Shown here: positions 1 to 6,548 of the stretch, in pieces
How the letters are laid out: each line of letters opens with the position of its first letter
Numbering within the stretch: position 1 is the stretch's first letter
Made by a program: the position numbers and the translations under genes
Source of the DNA: Candidatus Omnitrophota bacterium
GTDB lineage: Bacteria > Omnitrophota > Gorgyraeia > Zapsychrales > JANLHA01
Assembly (NCBI GenBank): GCA_024653845.1
Contig: JANLHA010000201.1
Coordinates: forward strand, 1-8,606
Length of the DNA: 8,606 nt
Direction: 5' to 3'
The notes under the pieces: model-generated
Databases searched by the model: none
The model's input: only the letters and a program-made list of their open reading frames with translations
Told to the model about the DNA's origin: nothing

Positions 1-1
1 C

Positions 2-1141
2 ATTTTGGATGTGAATGAAAATGTTTTACCGCATTTGAATATCTATGACCCACTCATTCCGCGGGAGGTGATGGTCAGTCTCAATCTTGATCGTTTGGAA
101 TTGGAAGAAGAGATCCAGCGTTATCAATTCATGCGATTGATCTCGTCGGCCAAAGAGGTTCATTTGGTTTATCAGGAGCGAGCGGATAAAGAACGAAGTC
201 GCTTTGTGGAAGAATTGATTTGGGAAAAAGAAAAGGCTCAGAAGAAAGTGGAGATCATCGAGCCTCATTTTACGGTCAAGGTGCATTCCCCACGAAAACA
301 GATTGCCAAGACCCCGGTGATGATTGAGATCTTGAAGAATCATACGTATTCTTCCTCAAGTATCAACCTTTATTTGAGAAATCCCTTGGAATTTTATTAC
401 CAATATGTTTTGGGACTCAGAGAAAAAGAGGATTTGCTCGACGAGCCTGAGAATCGTCAGGTCGGAACGTTCATTCATGGCGTGCTGGAAGATGTCTTTA
501 AGCCCTATGTGGGCTGCGCGCCTCAAATCGATGAGGCTTTTCGTCTACATTTTCGAAAAATTTTTCATGATCGCTTTGAACAAACCCTAGCCAAGGCGAT
601 GAAGTCTGATGCGTTTCTTCTGAAGTCTGTGATTGATGCTCGAATGGAACGTTTTTTACAACAAGAAGCCGAGCAGCCTCTTCGACAAATCCAAGAAATC
701 CTTTTTATTGAAAAGAAGTTTGAAGATGTGATCCCGCTGAGCGTGGGAAATGTCAAATTTGTGTATCGTATGGATCGGGTGGACCGTTTACGAGATGGAA
801 CTGTTTTTCTCATCGATTATAAAGCGGGGAGCGTGGACCCCATGCCTAAGGCCATTGACAAAATTGAAGGGATGGAGCTTTCGCGCGAATCGATTTTTGA
901 GAATGTCCGTTCGTTTCAAATGCCGCTGTATTTTTTTTATTTAGATAAACATTTCCCGAATGAAGAGATCAATGCCGCATTTTATAATCTGCGCACGTTA
1001 GAAATGGATTGTTTCTTAAAAGAGAAGGCGATGGTTGATCGTGGTCGGATCAAAGAGGTGTATTCGAAGGCTTTGGATTTTGTGATGAAAGAGATTTTGG
1101 ATCCGGCTGTGCCGTTTGACGCTCCGTCGGATTTGTGGTAA
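2..1141 (+). CDS. AddB-like PD-(D/E)XK nuclease, C-terminal part (5' end cut by window)
   Basis: This is the C-terminal part of a large helicase-nuclease-type protein. The frame is open to the left edge with no stop, so the TTG at 5 is not taken as the start. Residues are numbered from that TTG. Residues 1-75 carry the segment that precedes the nuclease in AddB/RexB-like proteins (RYQFMRLISSAKEVHLVY, then SRFVEEL). The PD-(D/E)XK domain follows: SSSSINLYLRNPLEFYYQYVLGL near 117-139, GTFIHGVLE at 154-162 (H158), RMDRVDR at 255-261 (D257/D260) and the catalytic IDYKAG with D271 and K273. Such proteins process double-strand DNA ends for recombination, usually with an AddA helicase partner that is not in this window. 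The Cys usual in 'CPxxF' of AddB is Asn126 here, and the protein stops at DAPSDLW, before the usual C-terminal Cys cluster. Nuclease family is confident; the AddB assignment is probable, since the helicase part is not visible. Confidence 0.85.
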   Translation: MLDVNENVLPHLNIYDPLIPREVMVSLNLDRLELEEEIQRYQFMRLISSAKEVHLVYQERADKERSRFVEELIWEKEKAQKKVEIIEPHFTVKVHSPRKQIAKTPVMIEILKNHTYSSSSINLYLRNPLEFYYQYVLGLREKEDLLDEPENRQVGTFIHGVLEDVFKPYVGCAPQIDEAFRLHFRKIFHDRFEQTLAKAMKSDAFLLKSVIDARMERFLQQEAEQPLRQIQEILFIEKKFEDVIPLSVGNVKFVYRMDRVDRLRDGTVFLIDYKAGSVDPMPKAIDKIEGMELSRESIFENVRSFQMPLYFFYLDKHFPNEEINAAFYNLRTLEMDCFLKEKAMVDRGRIKEVYSKALDFVMKEILDPAVPFDAPSDLW

Positions 1142-1171
1142 CGTAGACTGTTTTTTTGACGAAAGGATGAG

Positions 1172-1891
1172 ATGGAAACCTTTTTGGTGCAAAATCGACT
1201 CGAAGGGATTCGAGAGAACATCAAAAATATTTGTGCGAAGGCCGGTCGTAATCCGCAAGAGATCATTTTGATTGGTGTAACAAAATACACTTCCGTCGAG
1301 CGGGTTCAAGAGGCGTTGCGTTGCGGTCTTCAGCATGTGGGAGAAAATCGGGTTCAGGACGCGCAGGAAAAGTTTGCGGCGTTGGAAGCGGGTGGAACGC
1401 CTTTGGTGGGCCGAGTGACACGACACATGATTGGGCCTTTGCAGTCGAATAAGGTCAAGTTGGCGTTGAAAATTTTTGATGTGATTCAGTCGGTGGATCG
1501 GTTGTCGTTGGCTGAGGCTATTGAGAAATATGCCGCGGCGGAAGGACGCACCGTTGACATTCTGATCCAAGTCAATTGCTCTAAAGAACCGCAAAAAAGC
1601 GGTGTGGCGGAACATGAGGCGTTGAGTTTGGTTGAGCAAGTGGCTGAATTTTCGCATCTTCGCGTTTTGGGTTTGATGACCATGGCGGCATTTGTCGACG
1701 ATAAAAGTTTAGTGCGGGCATCTTTTCGTTCACTGCGAGAAATCGGTGAGCAGGTTCGTCAAAAAATGGCCGGGCATCCGCGAGTTGACATGAAATACCT
1801 TTCGATGGGCATGAGCCACGATTATCCAATCGCTTTAGAGGAAGGCGCAAATATGATTCGGGTTGGATCGGCAATTTTTGGGGAAAGATAG
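1172..1891 (+). CDS. yggS: YggS/PLPBP-family pyridoxal phosphate homeostasis protein
   Basis: A cytosolic single-domain PLP-binding protein of the alanine-racemase N-terminal fold that buffers PLP and has no known catalytic activity. The 239-residue length is normal for the family. Visible landmarks are the PLP lysine K38 in IGVTKYTS, GENRVQD at 57-63, IGPLQSNK at 87-94, LGLMTM at 166-171, and the C-terminal phosphate-binding signature SMGMSHDY (211-218) with RVGSAIFG (230-237). The usual 'WHxIG' before the LQxNK motif is RHMIG here, a mild variant. The ATG at 1172 has an AAAGGA at 1162-1167, about 4 bases away, a slightly short spacing. It lies 30 bases after the nuclease gene and 49 bases before proC. 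The yggS-proC pairing is very common in bacteria and supports the call. Confidence 0.95.
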   Translation: METFLVQNRLEGIRENIKNICAKAGRNPQEIILIGVTKYTSVERVQEALRCGLQHVGENRVQDAQEKFAALEAGGTPLVGRVTRHMIGPLQSNKVKLALKIFDVIQSVDRLSLAEAIEKYAAAEGRTVDILIQVNCSKEPQKSGVAEHEALSLVEQVAEFSHLRVLGLMTMAAFVDDKSLVRASFRSLREIGEQVRQKMAGHPRVDMKYLSMGMSHDYPIALEEGANMIRVGSAIFGER

Positions 1892-1896
1892 GAAAA

Positions 1897-1928
1897 GATT
1901 GGTTTCAAAGTGAAATTTGAAGCCAATC
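1897..1928. other. 13-bp intergenic hairpin between yggS and proC
   Basis: Arms 1897-1909 (GATTGGTTTCAAA) and 1916-1928 (TTTGAAGCCAATC) pair over 13 bp with a single G-U wobble (1903/1922) around a 6-base GTGAAA loop. On the + strand the stem is followed directly by AGGAG, the proC ribosome binding site, and not by a T run, so it is not a rho-independent terminator in that direction. On the - strand it is followed by CTTTTCC, which makes a weak terminator possible for antisense transcripts. Function is unknown. The pairing is seen directly in the sequence; any role is inference. Confidence 0.7.
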
Positions 1929-1933
1929 AGGAG
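1929..1933 (+). promoter_or_regulatory. Ribosome binding site fixing the proC start
   Basis: AGGAG ends 7 bases before the ATG at 1941. It decides for this ATG over an in-frame TTG at 1917, which would add eight residues (MKPIRRKN) ahead of the conserved MKTIGIIGGGNMG and would lie inside the hairpin. The site sits immediately 3' of the 1897-1928 stem and stays unpaired when the stem forms. Confidence 0.85.
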
Positions 1934-1940
1934 AAAAAAT

Positions 1941-2735
1941 ATGAAAACAATCGGCATCATCGGTGGTGGGAACATGGGAGCGGCGATTCTTCGTCGGCTC
2001 AAAGGCAAATATAAAATTGCTGTTTCTGAAAAAGATCCTCAGCGGGCCAAAGAATTAGCAAAAAAGTATCGCGTCAAAAATTGTGATCTCACGTCGCTGG
2101 TTAAGAATTTCCAAATTTTGATTCTTGCGATCAAGCCGCAGGATTTCAAAATGGTTTTAGAAGAGATGGCGCCCCATTTGACTCCGAAACAGTTGGTGAT
2201 TTCCATTGCTGCAGGCATCCCGACGAGCTTTATCGAGAAAGCTCTCAAAGGTCAAGTTCGCGTGATTCGCACGATGCCCAACATGCCGGCCCAGATCGGC
2301 CAGGGTATCACGGCAATTTCTCGAGGTCGATATGCGACGGTTAAAGATTTGTCTGTTGCGCGCAAAATATTTGATTGTGTGGGCGCAACGGTTGTGGTGG
2401 AAGAGTCTCAGTTGAATGCAGTCACGGCTGTTTCCGGAAGTGGACCGGCGTATCTTTTTCTTTTTGCCGAGCATTTGATAAGTACAGCTCGAAAATTAGG
2501 ATTATCTGAAGAACATAGCCGAAAACTCGTTGAGAAAACTTTACAAGGAAGTATCGAACTCCTTTTGCAATCCAAAGAAGATGCGGCTTCGTTGCGCGCG
2601 AAGGTCACATCTAAGGGTGGAACCACCCAGGCGGCACTTGAAACGTTTGAGAAGAATCATTTGGGAGATATTTATCAGCAGGGATTGGAAGCAGCTAAAA
2701 AACGGGCAGAAGAGTTAGCTCAGACTTGGCAATAA
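1941..2735 (+). CDS. proC: Pyrroline-5-carboxylate reductase
   Basis: Catalyses the last step of proline synthesis, NAD(P)H-dependent reduction of 1-pyrroline-5-carboxylate to L-proline, in the cytosol. The 264 residues match the family length. The N-terminal Rossmann fold shows GIIGGGNMG at 5-13 and LAIKPQ at 62-67. The P5CR core shows RTMPNMPA at 110-117, AVTAVSGSGPAY at 160-171 and the signature VTSKGGTT at 222-229 (K where many members have P). The C-terminal dimerisation helices are intact to AQTWQ. The TAA stop is at 2733-2735, and its last two bases belong to the left copy of the AAAT duplication that flanks the inverted-repeat element behind it. It follows yggS, a frequent partner. 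No other proline-pathway genes are in view. Confidence 0.96.
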   Translation: MKTIGIIGGGNMGAAILRRLKGKYKIAVSEKDPQRAKELAKKYRVKNCDLTSLVKNFQILILAIKPQDFKMVLEEMAPHLTPKQLVISIAAGIPTSFIEKALKGQVRVIRTMPNMPAQIGQGITAISRGRYATVKDLSVARKIFDCVGATVVVEESQLNAVTAVSGSGPAYLFLFAEHLISTARKLGLSEEHSRKLVEKTLQGSIELLLQSKEDAASLRAKVTSKGGTTQAALETFEKNHLGDIYQQGLEAAKKRAEELAQTWQ

Positions 2736-2737
2736 AT

Positions 2738-2751
2738 GATGGGGAGGGCAA
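2738..2751 (+). repeat. Left terminal inverted repeat of the 106-bp element
   Basis: GATGGGGAGGGCAA, a perfect 14-bp complement of 2830-2843. It starts 3 bases after the proC stop codon, so a ribosome terminating on proC would cover and unfold it. Confidence 0.9.
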
Positions 2752-2829
2752 CCCCTTCGTTCACACGAACACCGTCTCAACTAGAATTGAAAACCTGTTT
2801 GAAGACGGTGTCCGGAGTTCACTCAGAGA

Positions 2830-2843
2830 TTGCCCTCCCCATC
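2830..2843 (-). repeat. Right terminal inverted repeat of the 106-bp element
   Basis: TTGCCCTCCCCATC, the perfect complement of the left arm. It ends 6 bases before the mtnP ribosome binding site, which stays outside the stem. Confidence 0.9.
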
Positions 2844-2849
2844 AAATTT

Positions 2850-2854
2850 GGAGG
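2850..2854 (+). promoter_or_regulatory. Ribosome binding site fixing the mtnP start
   Basis: GGAGG with 6 bases to the ATG at 2861. It selects this ATG over an upstream in-frame start at 2726. That longer frame would overlap the proC end and read through the palindromic element, adding 45 low-complexity residues ahead of the conserved MSKIGIIGGSGLY. Confidence 0.9.
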
Positions 2855-2860
2855 AATGTT

Positions 2861-3703
2861 ATGTCTAAAATTGGAATCATCGGCGGTAGTGGGCTTTATC
2901 AGATGGAAGGTCTTGAACGGCTTGAACGCGTTTCATTGTTTACACCTTTTGGTTCTCCGTCGGACAATTTTATTACGGGAGTTCTTCAGGGTATCGAAGT
3001 TGTTTTTTTGCCTCGGCATGGCAAAGGTCATCATATTTCGCCGAGTGAAGTGAATTATCGCGCTAACATTTTTGGAATGAAAAAATTAGGTGTCCATGCC
3101 ATTGTTTCCGTTTCGGCCTGTGGAAGCCTTAAAGAAGAAATCAAGCCGATGGATTTCTTGGTTCCCGATCAATTTGTGGATTGGACCAAGGGCCGGGCTT
3201 CAAGTTTTTTTACCGGTGGTATGGTCGCCCATGTGGCGATGGCCGAGCCTTTCTCGTCAGAGATCCGTTCCGTCTTGATCAAATGCGGTCAAGATTTGGG
3301 GCTGACCATCCATGATCGCGGAACATATTTCAATATGGAAGGCCCGCAGTTTTCGACCAAAGCTGAATCGAATCTTTATCGAAGCTGGGGCATGGACATT
3401 ATTGGAATGACTAACGCGACGGAAGCGAAATTAGCGAGAGAAGCCGAGATCGCGTACGCAACGCTTGCGGCTGTGACCGATTATGATTGCTGGCATCCAA
3501 CTCATGAGAGCGTGACCGTGGAACAAGTCCTTGACTATCTGGGCAAAAATGTGCAAAATGCCAAGAATATTTTGAAGGCGGCCATTCCTGAGATCGCGAA
3601 AGTTCAGCGCTTCAGCGCGCAGGATGCCTTGAAAACTGCGGTTGTCACATCGATGGATGTGGTACCGGAAAATAAACGCAAAGAATTGGAATTTTTAAAA
3701 TAA
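2861..3703 (+). CDS. mtnP: S-methyl-5'-thioadenosine phosphorylase (MTAP/PNP family)
   Basis: Cleaves 5'-methylthioadenosine with phosphate to adenine and 5-methylthioribose-1-phosphate, clearing the by-product of polyamine synthesis and feeding methionine salvage. The 280-residue length fits trimeric nucleoside phosphorylases. Visible are the phosphate-site GGSG at 8-11, LPRHGKGH at 50-57 (R52, H53), SVSACGSL at 83-90, the base/ribose-site NMEGPQFSTKAES at 158-170 and GMTNATEAKLA at 182-192. TDYDCW at 206-211 carries Asp at both purine-contact positions (D207, D209); MTA-specific members have this, whereas guanine/hypoxanthine-specific PNPs have Asn. MTA specificity is therefore probable, though related enzymes can also use adenosine or inosine. 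The stop overlaps the ileS start as TAATG, implying coupled translation. No mtnA, mtnK or speE lies nearby. Confidence 0.88.
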   Translation: MSKIGIIGGSGLYQMEGLERLERVSLFTPFGSPSDNFITGVLQGIEVVFLPRHGKGHHISPSEVNYRANIFGMKKLGVHAIVSVSACGSLKEEIKPMDFLVPDQFVDWTKGRASSFFTGGMVAHVAMAEPFSSEIRSVLIKCGQDLGLTIHDRGTYFNMEGPQFSTKAESNLYRSWGMDIIGMTNATEAKLAREAEIAYATLAAVTDYDCWHPTHESVTVEQVLDYLGKNVQNAKNILKAAIPEIAKVQRFSAQDALKTAVVTSMDVVPENKRKELEFLK

Positions 3704-6525
3704 TGACGGATTATCAAAAAACCTTAAATCTTCCCCAGACGGACTTTCCCATGAAGGCCGGCTTGGCTCAAAAGGAGCCGCTGCTGTTGACCAAATGGGA
3801 AAAAGAAGGTCTGCATCAGCGTTTGCGAGCCAAGTCCAAAGGGAAGAAATATTTTACTCTCCACGACGGGCCGCCCTATGCCAACGGTCATATCCATATT
3901 GGTCATGCGTTGAATAAAGTTTTAAAAGACATGATCGTCAAAATGAAATCGATGCAAGGCTTTGATAGTCTCTACATTCCAGGTTGGGATTGCCATGGTC
4001 TTCCGATCGAGCATCAATTGTTTAAGGATCTGAAAAAGAAAAAGTCCGAAGTCGAGCCGTTAGAATTTCGTAAAAAAGCGCATGAATATGCGATAAAATT
4101 TGTCGGGATTCAGCGGGAAGAGTTTAAGCGGCTGGGAATTTTGGGGCAATGGGAAAATCCTTATTTGACGCTTTCGTCGGAATATGAATATTGGATTTTG
4201 AATTCTCTCGCACGATTGACCGAAAAAAGTTATGTCTATCGAGGACTCAAGCCCGTCAATTGGTGCGCTTCGTGCGAGACGGCGTTGGCCGAGGCCGAAG
4301 TCGAGTATGAAGACCACTCCTCTCCGTCGGTGTATGTGAAGTTTCGAGTTGCCAACCCAGATACGCTTTTTAAAATTTCAGGCGGGCGTTTTCAAAAACC
4401 GATTTCTCTTTTGATTTGGACGACGACCCCATGGACGCTCTTGGCCAACGTCGCTGTAGCGGTCCATCCATCGTATGAATATGCTTTGGTGGATGTCGGT
4501 GAAGAAATCTTGATCATTGAGAAGTCTCTTGTTTCGAGAGTTGTTGAAAAACGTACAGGTGCCCAGGGAAAAATTTTGCACGAAGTCGCTGGGGATGATT
4601 TAAAGGGTTTACGTTACGAACATCCCTTTGGAGTCAAAACCAATTGTTGTGTGATCAATGTGGATTATGTGACGCGCGAAGACGGCACGGGCTTGGTCCA
4701 TACCGCTCCGGGACATGGGCAAGAAGATTTTCAGGCGGGCGTAGCGCACAATCTGGAAGTGTTGGTTCCGGTCAATGATCGCGGGGTCTTCACTCAAGAG
4801 GCAGGAAGTTTCGCTGGCCAACATGTTTTCAAGGCCAATGAAAACATCATTCAGGACTTGAATAGCCGGGGCATCCTCTGGGCGGCTGAAAAAATTGCGC
4901 ACTCTTATCCTCATTGCTGGCGATGCAAAAATCCAGTGATTTTCCGTGCGACTAAGCAATGGTTTTTGAAGGTCGATCATGAAAACTTGCGTGGCCGCCT
5001 GAAGAAAGCGATCAAAGAAGAGGTGCAATGGATCCCACCGATGGGACAGGAACGGATTTTGGGAATGGTTTTGACGCGTCCCGATTGGTGCCTTTCTCGT
5101 CAGCGGCACTGGGGGGTTCCTATTCCAGCGGTTTCGTGCGAAGGCTGCGGGGACGAACATAAACTTTTCCCCGAAGTCATTGAGCATTTTGCCCAGATGG
5201 TTAAGAAAGAAGGGACTGACGCGTGGTTTGCCCGCGATGTCAAAGATTTGATTCCTGCGGGGTGGAAATGCCCGGACTGCGGCCAAGCCAACTTTAAGAA
5301 AACATACGATATTTTGGATGTGTGGTTTGATTCGGGAGTGAGTCATCAAGCGGTGGTTAAGCCCATGCTTGGCCGTGACATTCCGGTTGAGATGTATTTG
5401 GAAGGGTCCGATCAACACCGTGGATGGTTCCAATCCTCGCTTATTCCTGGAGTGGCGCTAGAAAACAAACCGCCCTTTTCTTCCGTGTTAACCCATGGAT
5501 TTGTCGTCGACGGTCAGGGCCGCAAGATGTCCAAGTCTTTGGGCAATGTGATTTCTCCGCAAGAGGTCATTCAACATCATGGCGCTGACGTTTTGCGATT
5601 ATGGGTGGCCTCCAGCGATTACCATGAAGACATCCGTTTGTCGGAAGAGATCCTCTCTCGGGTCACCGATGCGTATCGAAAAATTCGTAATACCTTGCGA
5701 TTCCTTTTGGGCAACCTTCATGGTTATGATCCCGATCAGCATGCCCTTCCTTATCAGGAATTGCTCGAGATTGACCGGTGGGCGCTTTATCACCTTTTCA
5801 ACACCATGACCGCGGCCCGCGACGAATACAACCGCTATGAATTCGTGAAGGTTTATCACCGGCTTTATCGTTTTTGTAACGAAGATCTCTCCCAGCTTTA
5901 TCTTGACATCCTCAAAGATCGGCTGTATACTTCTGCCACTCTTTCCAAGGAAAGGCGTTCAGCACAGACGGTTCTTTTCCATATCCTCGATCAGCTTGTC
6001 AGAGTTTTAGCGCCTATTTTGAGTTTTACAGCTGCCGAAACGTATGAATTTATGCCTAAAACGTCAGCCATGAAGACGGTTGAAAATGTTCATCTTTTGG
6101 AATGGGAGCCTCTGCCGCAAGAGTGGAATCAAGCAAAATCCTATGAACATTTGAAGACCCTTTTGGAGTTGCGTCCTTTTGTTTTAAAAGCGTTGGAAGA
6201 TGAGCGACGTGCGAGAAAGATTGGAAGTTCTTTGGAAGCCAAGGTGGTTTTAAAACTTGCAGGTGGCCGAGAAAAAGAATATTTCCATCGATGGCAGGAC
6301 ATCTTGCCGTCGGTGTTCATCGTCTCTGAGGTGTTGACCGAAGTGGTTGATCAAGTGGCTGCGATTGGGGATGTTTTCCCTTACATTGAGGTGAAAATCG
6401 AAAAGGCCGCAGGTGAAAAATGTGGTCGATGTTGGAATTATCGTATAGATGTAGGGCAAGATCATCAGCATCCTTCTCTTTGTGGGCGATGTTGCAAGGC
6501 GGTTAGGGAAGTGGTGCTGCAATAA
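3703..6525 (+). CDS. ileS: Isoleucyl-tRNA synthetase
   Basis: Charges tRNA-Ile with isoleucine and edits mischarged valine, in the cytosol. The 940 residues match the bacterial type of about 940. Class I catalytic motifs are present: PPYANGHIHIGH (57-68) and KMSKS at 608-612, with DVWFDSG near 539-545. The CP1 editing domain includes WTTTPWT at 239-245 and GTGLVHTAPGHGQEDF at 328-343, with the editing aspartate at 342. Cysteine pairs C479/C482 and C523/C526 look like an internal zinc site. The C-terminal zinc finger has C907, C910 (followed by W911), C927 and C930. All expected catalytic motifs are intact. The start is the ATG in TAATG overlapping mtnP, with no strong ribosome binding site, so translation probably depends on coupling. 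The lspA and lgt genes follow after a DksA-type gene. Confidence 0.98.
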   Translation: MTDYQKTLNLPQTDFPMKAGLAQKEPLLLTKWEKEGLHQRLRAKSKGKKYFTLHDGPPYANGHIHIGHALNKVLKDMIVKMKSMQGFDSLYIPGWDCHGLPIEHQLFKDLKKKKSEVEPLEFRKKAHEYAIKFVGIQREEFKRLGILGQWENPYLTLSSEYEYWILNSLARLTEKSYVYRGLKPVNWCASCETALAEAEVEYEDHSSPSVYVKFRVANPDTLFKISGGRFQKPISLLIWTTTPWTLLANVAVAVHPSYEYALVDVGEEILIIEKSLVSRVVEKRTGAQGKILHEVAGDDLKGLRYEHPFGVKTNCCVINVDYVTREDGTGLVHTAPGHGQEDFQAGVAHNLEVLVPVNDRGVFTQEAGSFAGQHVFKANENIIQDLNSRGILWAAEKIAHSYPHCWRCKNPVIFRATKQWFLKVDHENLRGRLKKAIKEEVQWIPPMGQERILGMVLTRPDWCLSRQRHWGVPIPAVSCEGCGDEHKLFPEVIEHFAQMVKKEGTDAWFARDVKDLIPAGWKCPDCGQANFKKTYDILDVWFDSGVSHQAVVKPMLGRDIPVEMYLEGSDQHRGWFQSSLIPGVALENKPPFSSVLTHGFVVDGQGRKMSKSLGNVISPQEVIQHHGADVLRLWVASSDYHEDIRLSEEILSRVTDAYRKIRNTLRFLLGNLHGYDPDQHALPYQELLEIDRWALYHLFNTMTAARDEYNRYEFVKVYHRLYRFCNEDLSQLYLDILKDRLYTSATLSKERRSAQTVLFHILDQLVRVLAPILSFTAAETYEFMPKTSAMKTVENVHLLEWEPLPQEWNQAKSYEHLKTLLELRPFVLKALEDERRARKIGSSLEAKVVLKLAGGREKEYFHRWQDILPSVFIVSEVLTEVVDQVAAIGDVFPYIEVKIEKAAGEKCGRCWNYRIDVGQDHQHPSLCGRCCKAVREVVLQ

Positions 6526-6548
6526 ATCTATAAAAGGAGTTTCTGCTC

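Larger units (their letters stand above)
2734..2847. mobile_element. MITE-like inverted-repeat element with 4-bp target duplication
   Basis: A 106-bp core (2738-2843) begins GATGGGGAGGGCAA and ends with its perfect complement TTGCCCTCCCCATC, a 14-bp terminal inverted repeat that extends to 15 bp through T2737/A2844. It is flanked by AAAT on both sides (2734-2737 and 2844-2847). Inside, 2769-2777 pairs perfectly with 2803-2811, then 2778-2780 with 2799-2801 across a bulged A2802, so the whole element can fold back on itself with a 17/18-base internal loop. There is no transposase and no room for one. Removing the core plus one AAAT leaves TAA, 15 bases containing GGAGG, and the mtnP ATG, which is ordinary operon spacing. 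A small non-autonomous transposable element is the best reading. A structured regulatory RNA of local origin is the alternative. No transposon family is assigned. Confidence 0.7.

Noticed and set aside
1104..1157. Small stems (CGGC/GCCG at 1104-1114, GACG/CGTC at 1118-1128) followed by seven T at 1151-1157, possible terminator
   Set aside because: The stems are only 4 bp, lie inside the coding sequence and are more than 20 bases from the T run; not a credible terminator.
1016..1657. 213-codon open frame on the - strand across the nuclease-yggS junction
   Set aside because: Antisense to two well-supported genes, with no recognisable domain or ribosome binding site.
2737..2849. The long stem as a rho-independent terminator or as a known SAM/purine riboswitch
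   Set aside because: No T run follows the stem (AAATTTGG), and no conserved core of a known riboswitch class was recognised.
2726..2860. 45-residue N-terminal extension of MtnP from an upstream in-frame start
   Set aside because: It overlaps proC, reads through the palindromic element, adds nothing conserved, and the ATG at 2861 has a strong GGAGG at the right distance.
4609..5433. 274-codon open frame on the - strand
   Set aside because: It lies fully inside ileS, is antisense to conserved catalytic and editing motifs, and has no recognisable domain; a shadow frame.
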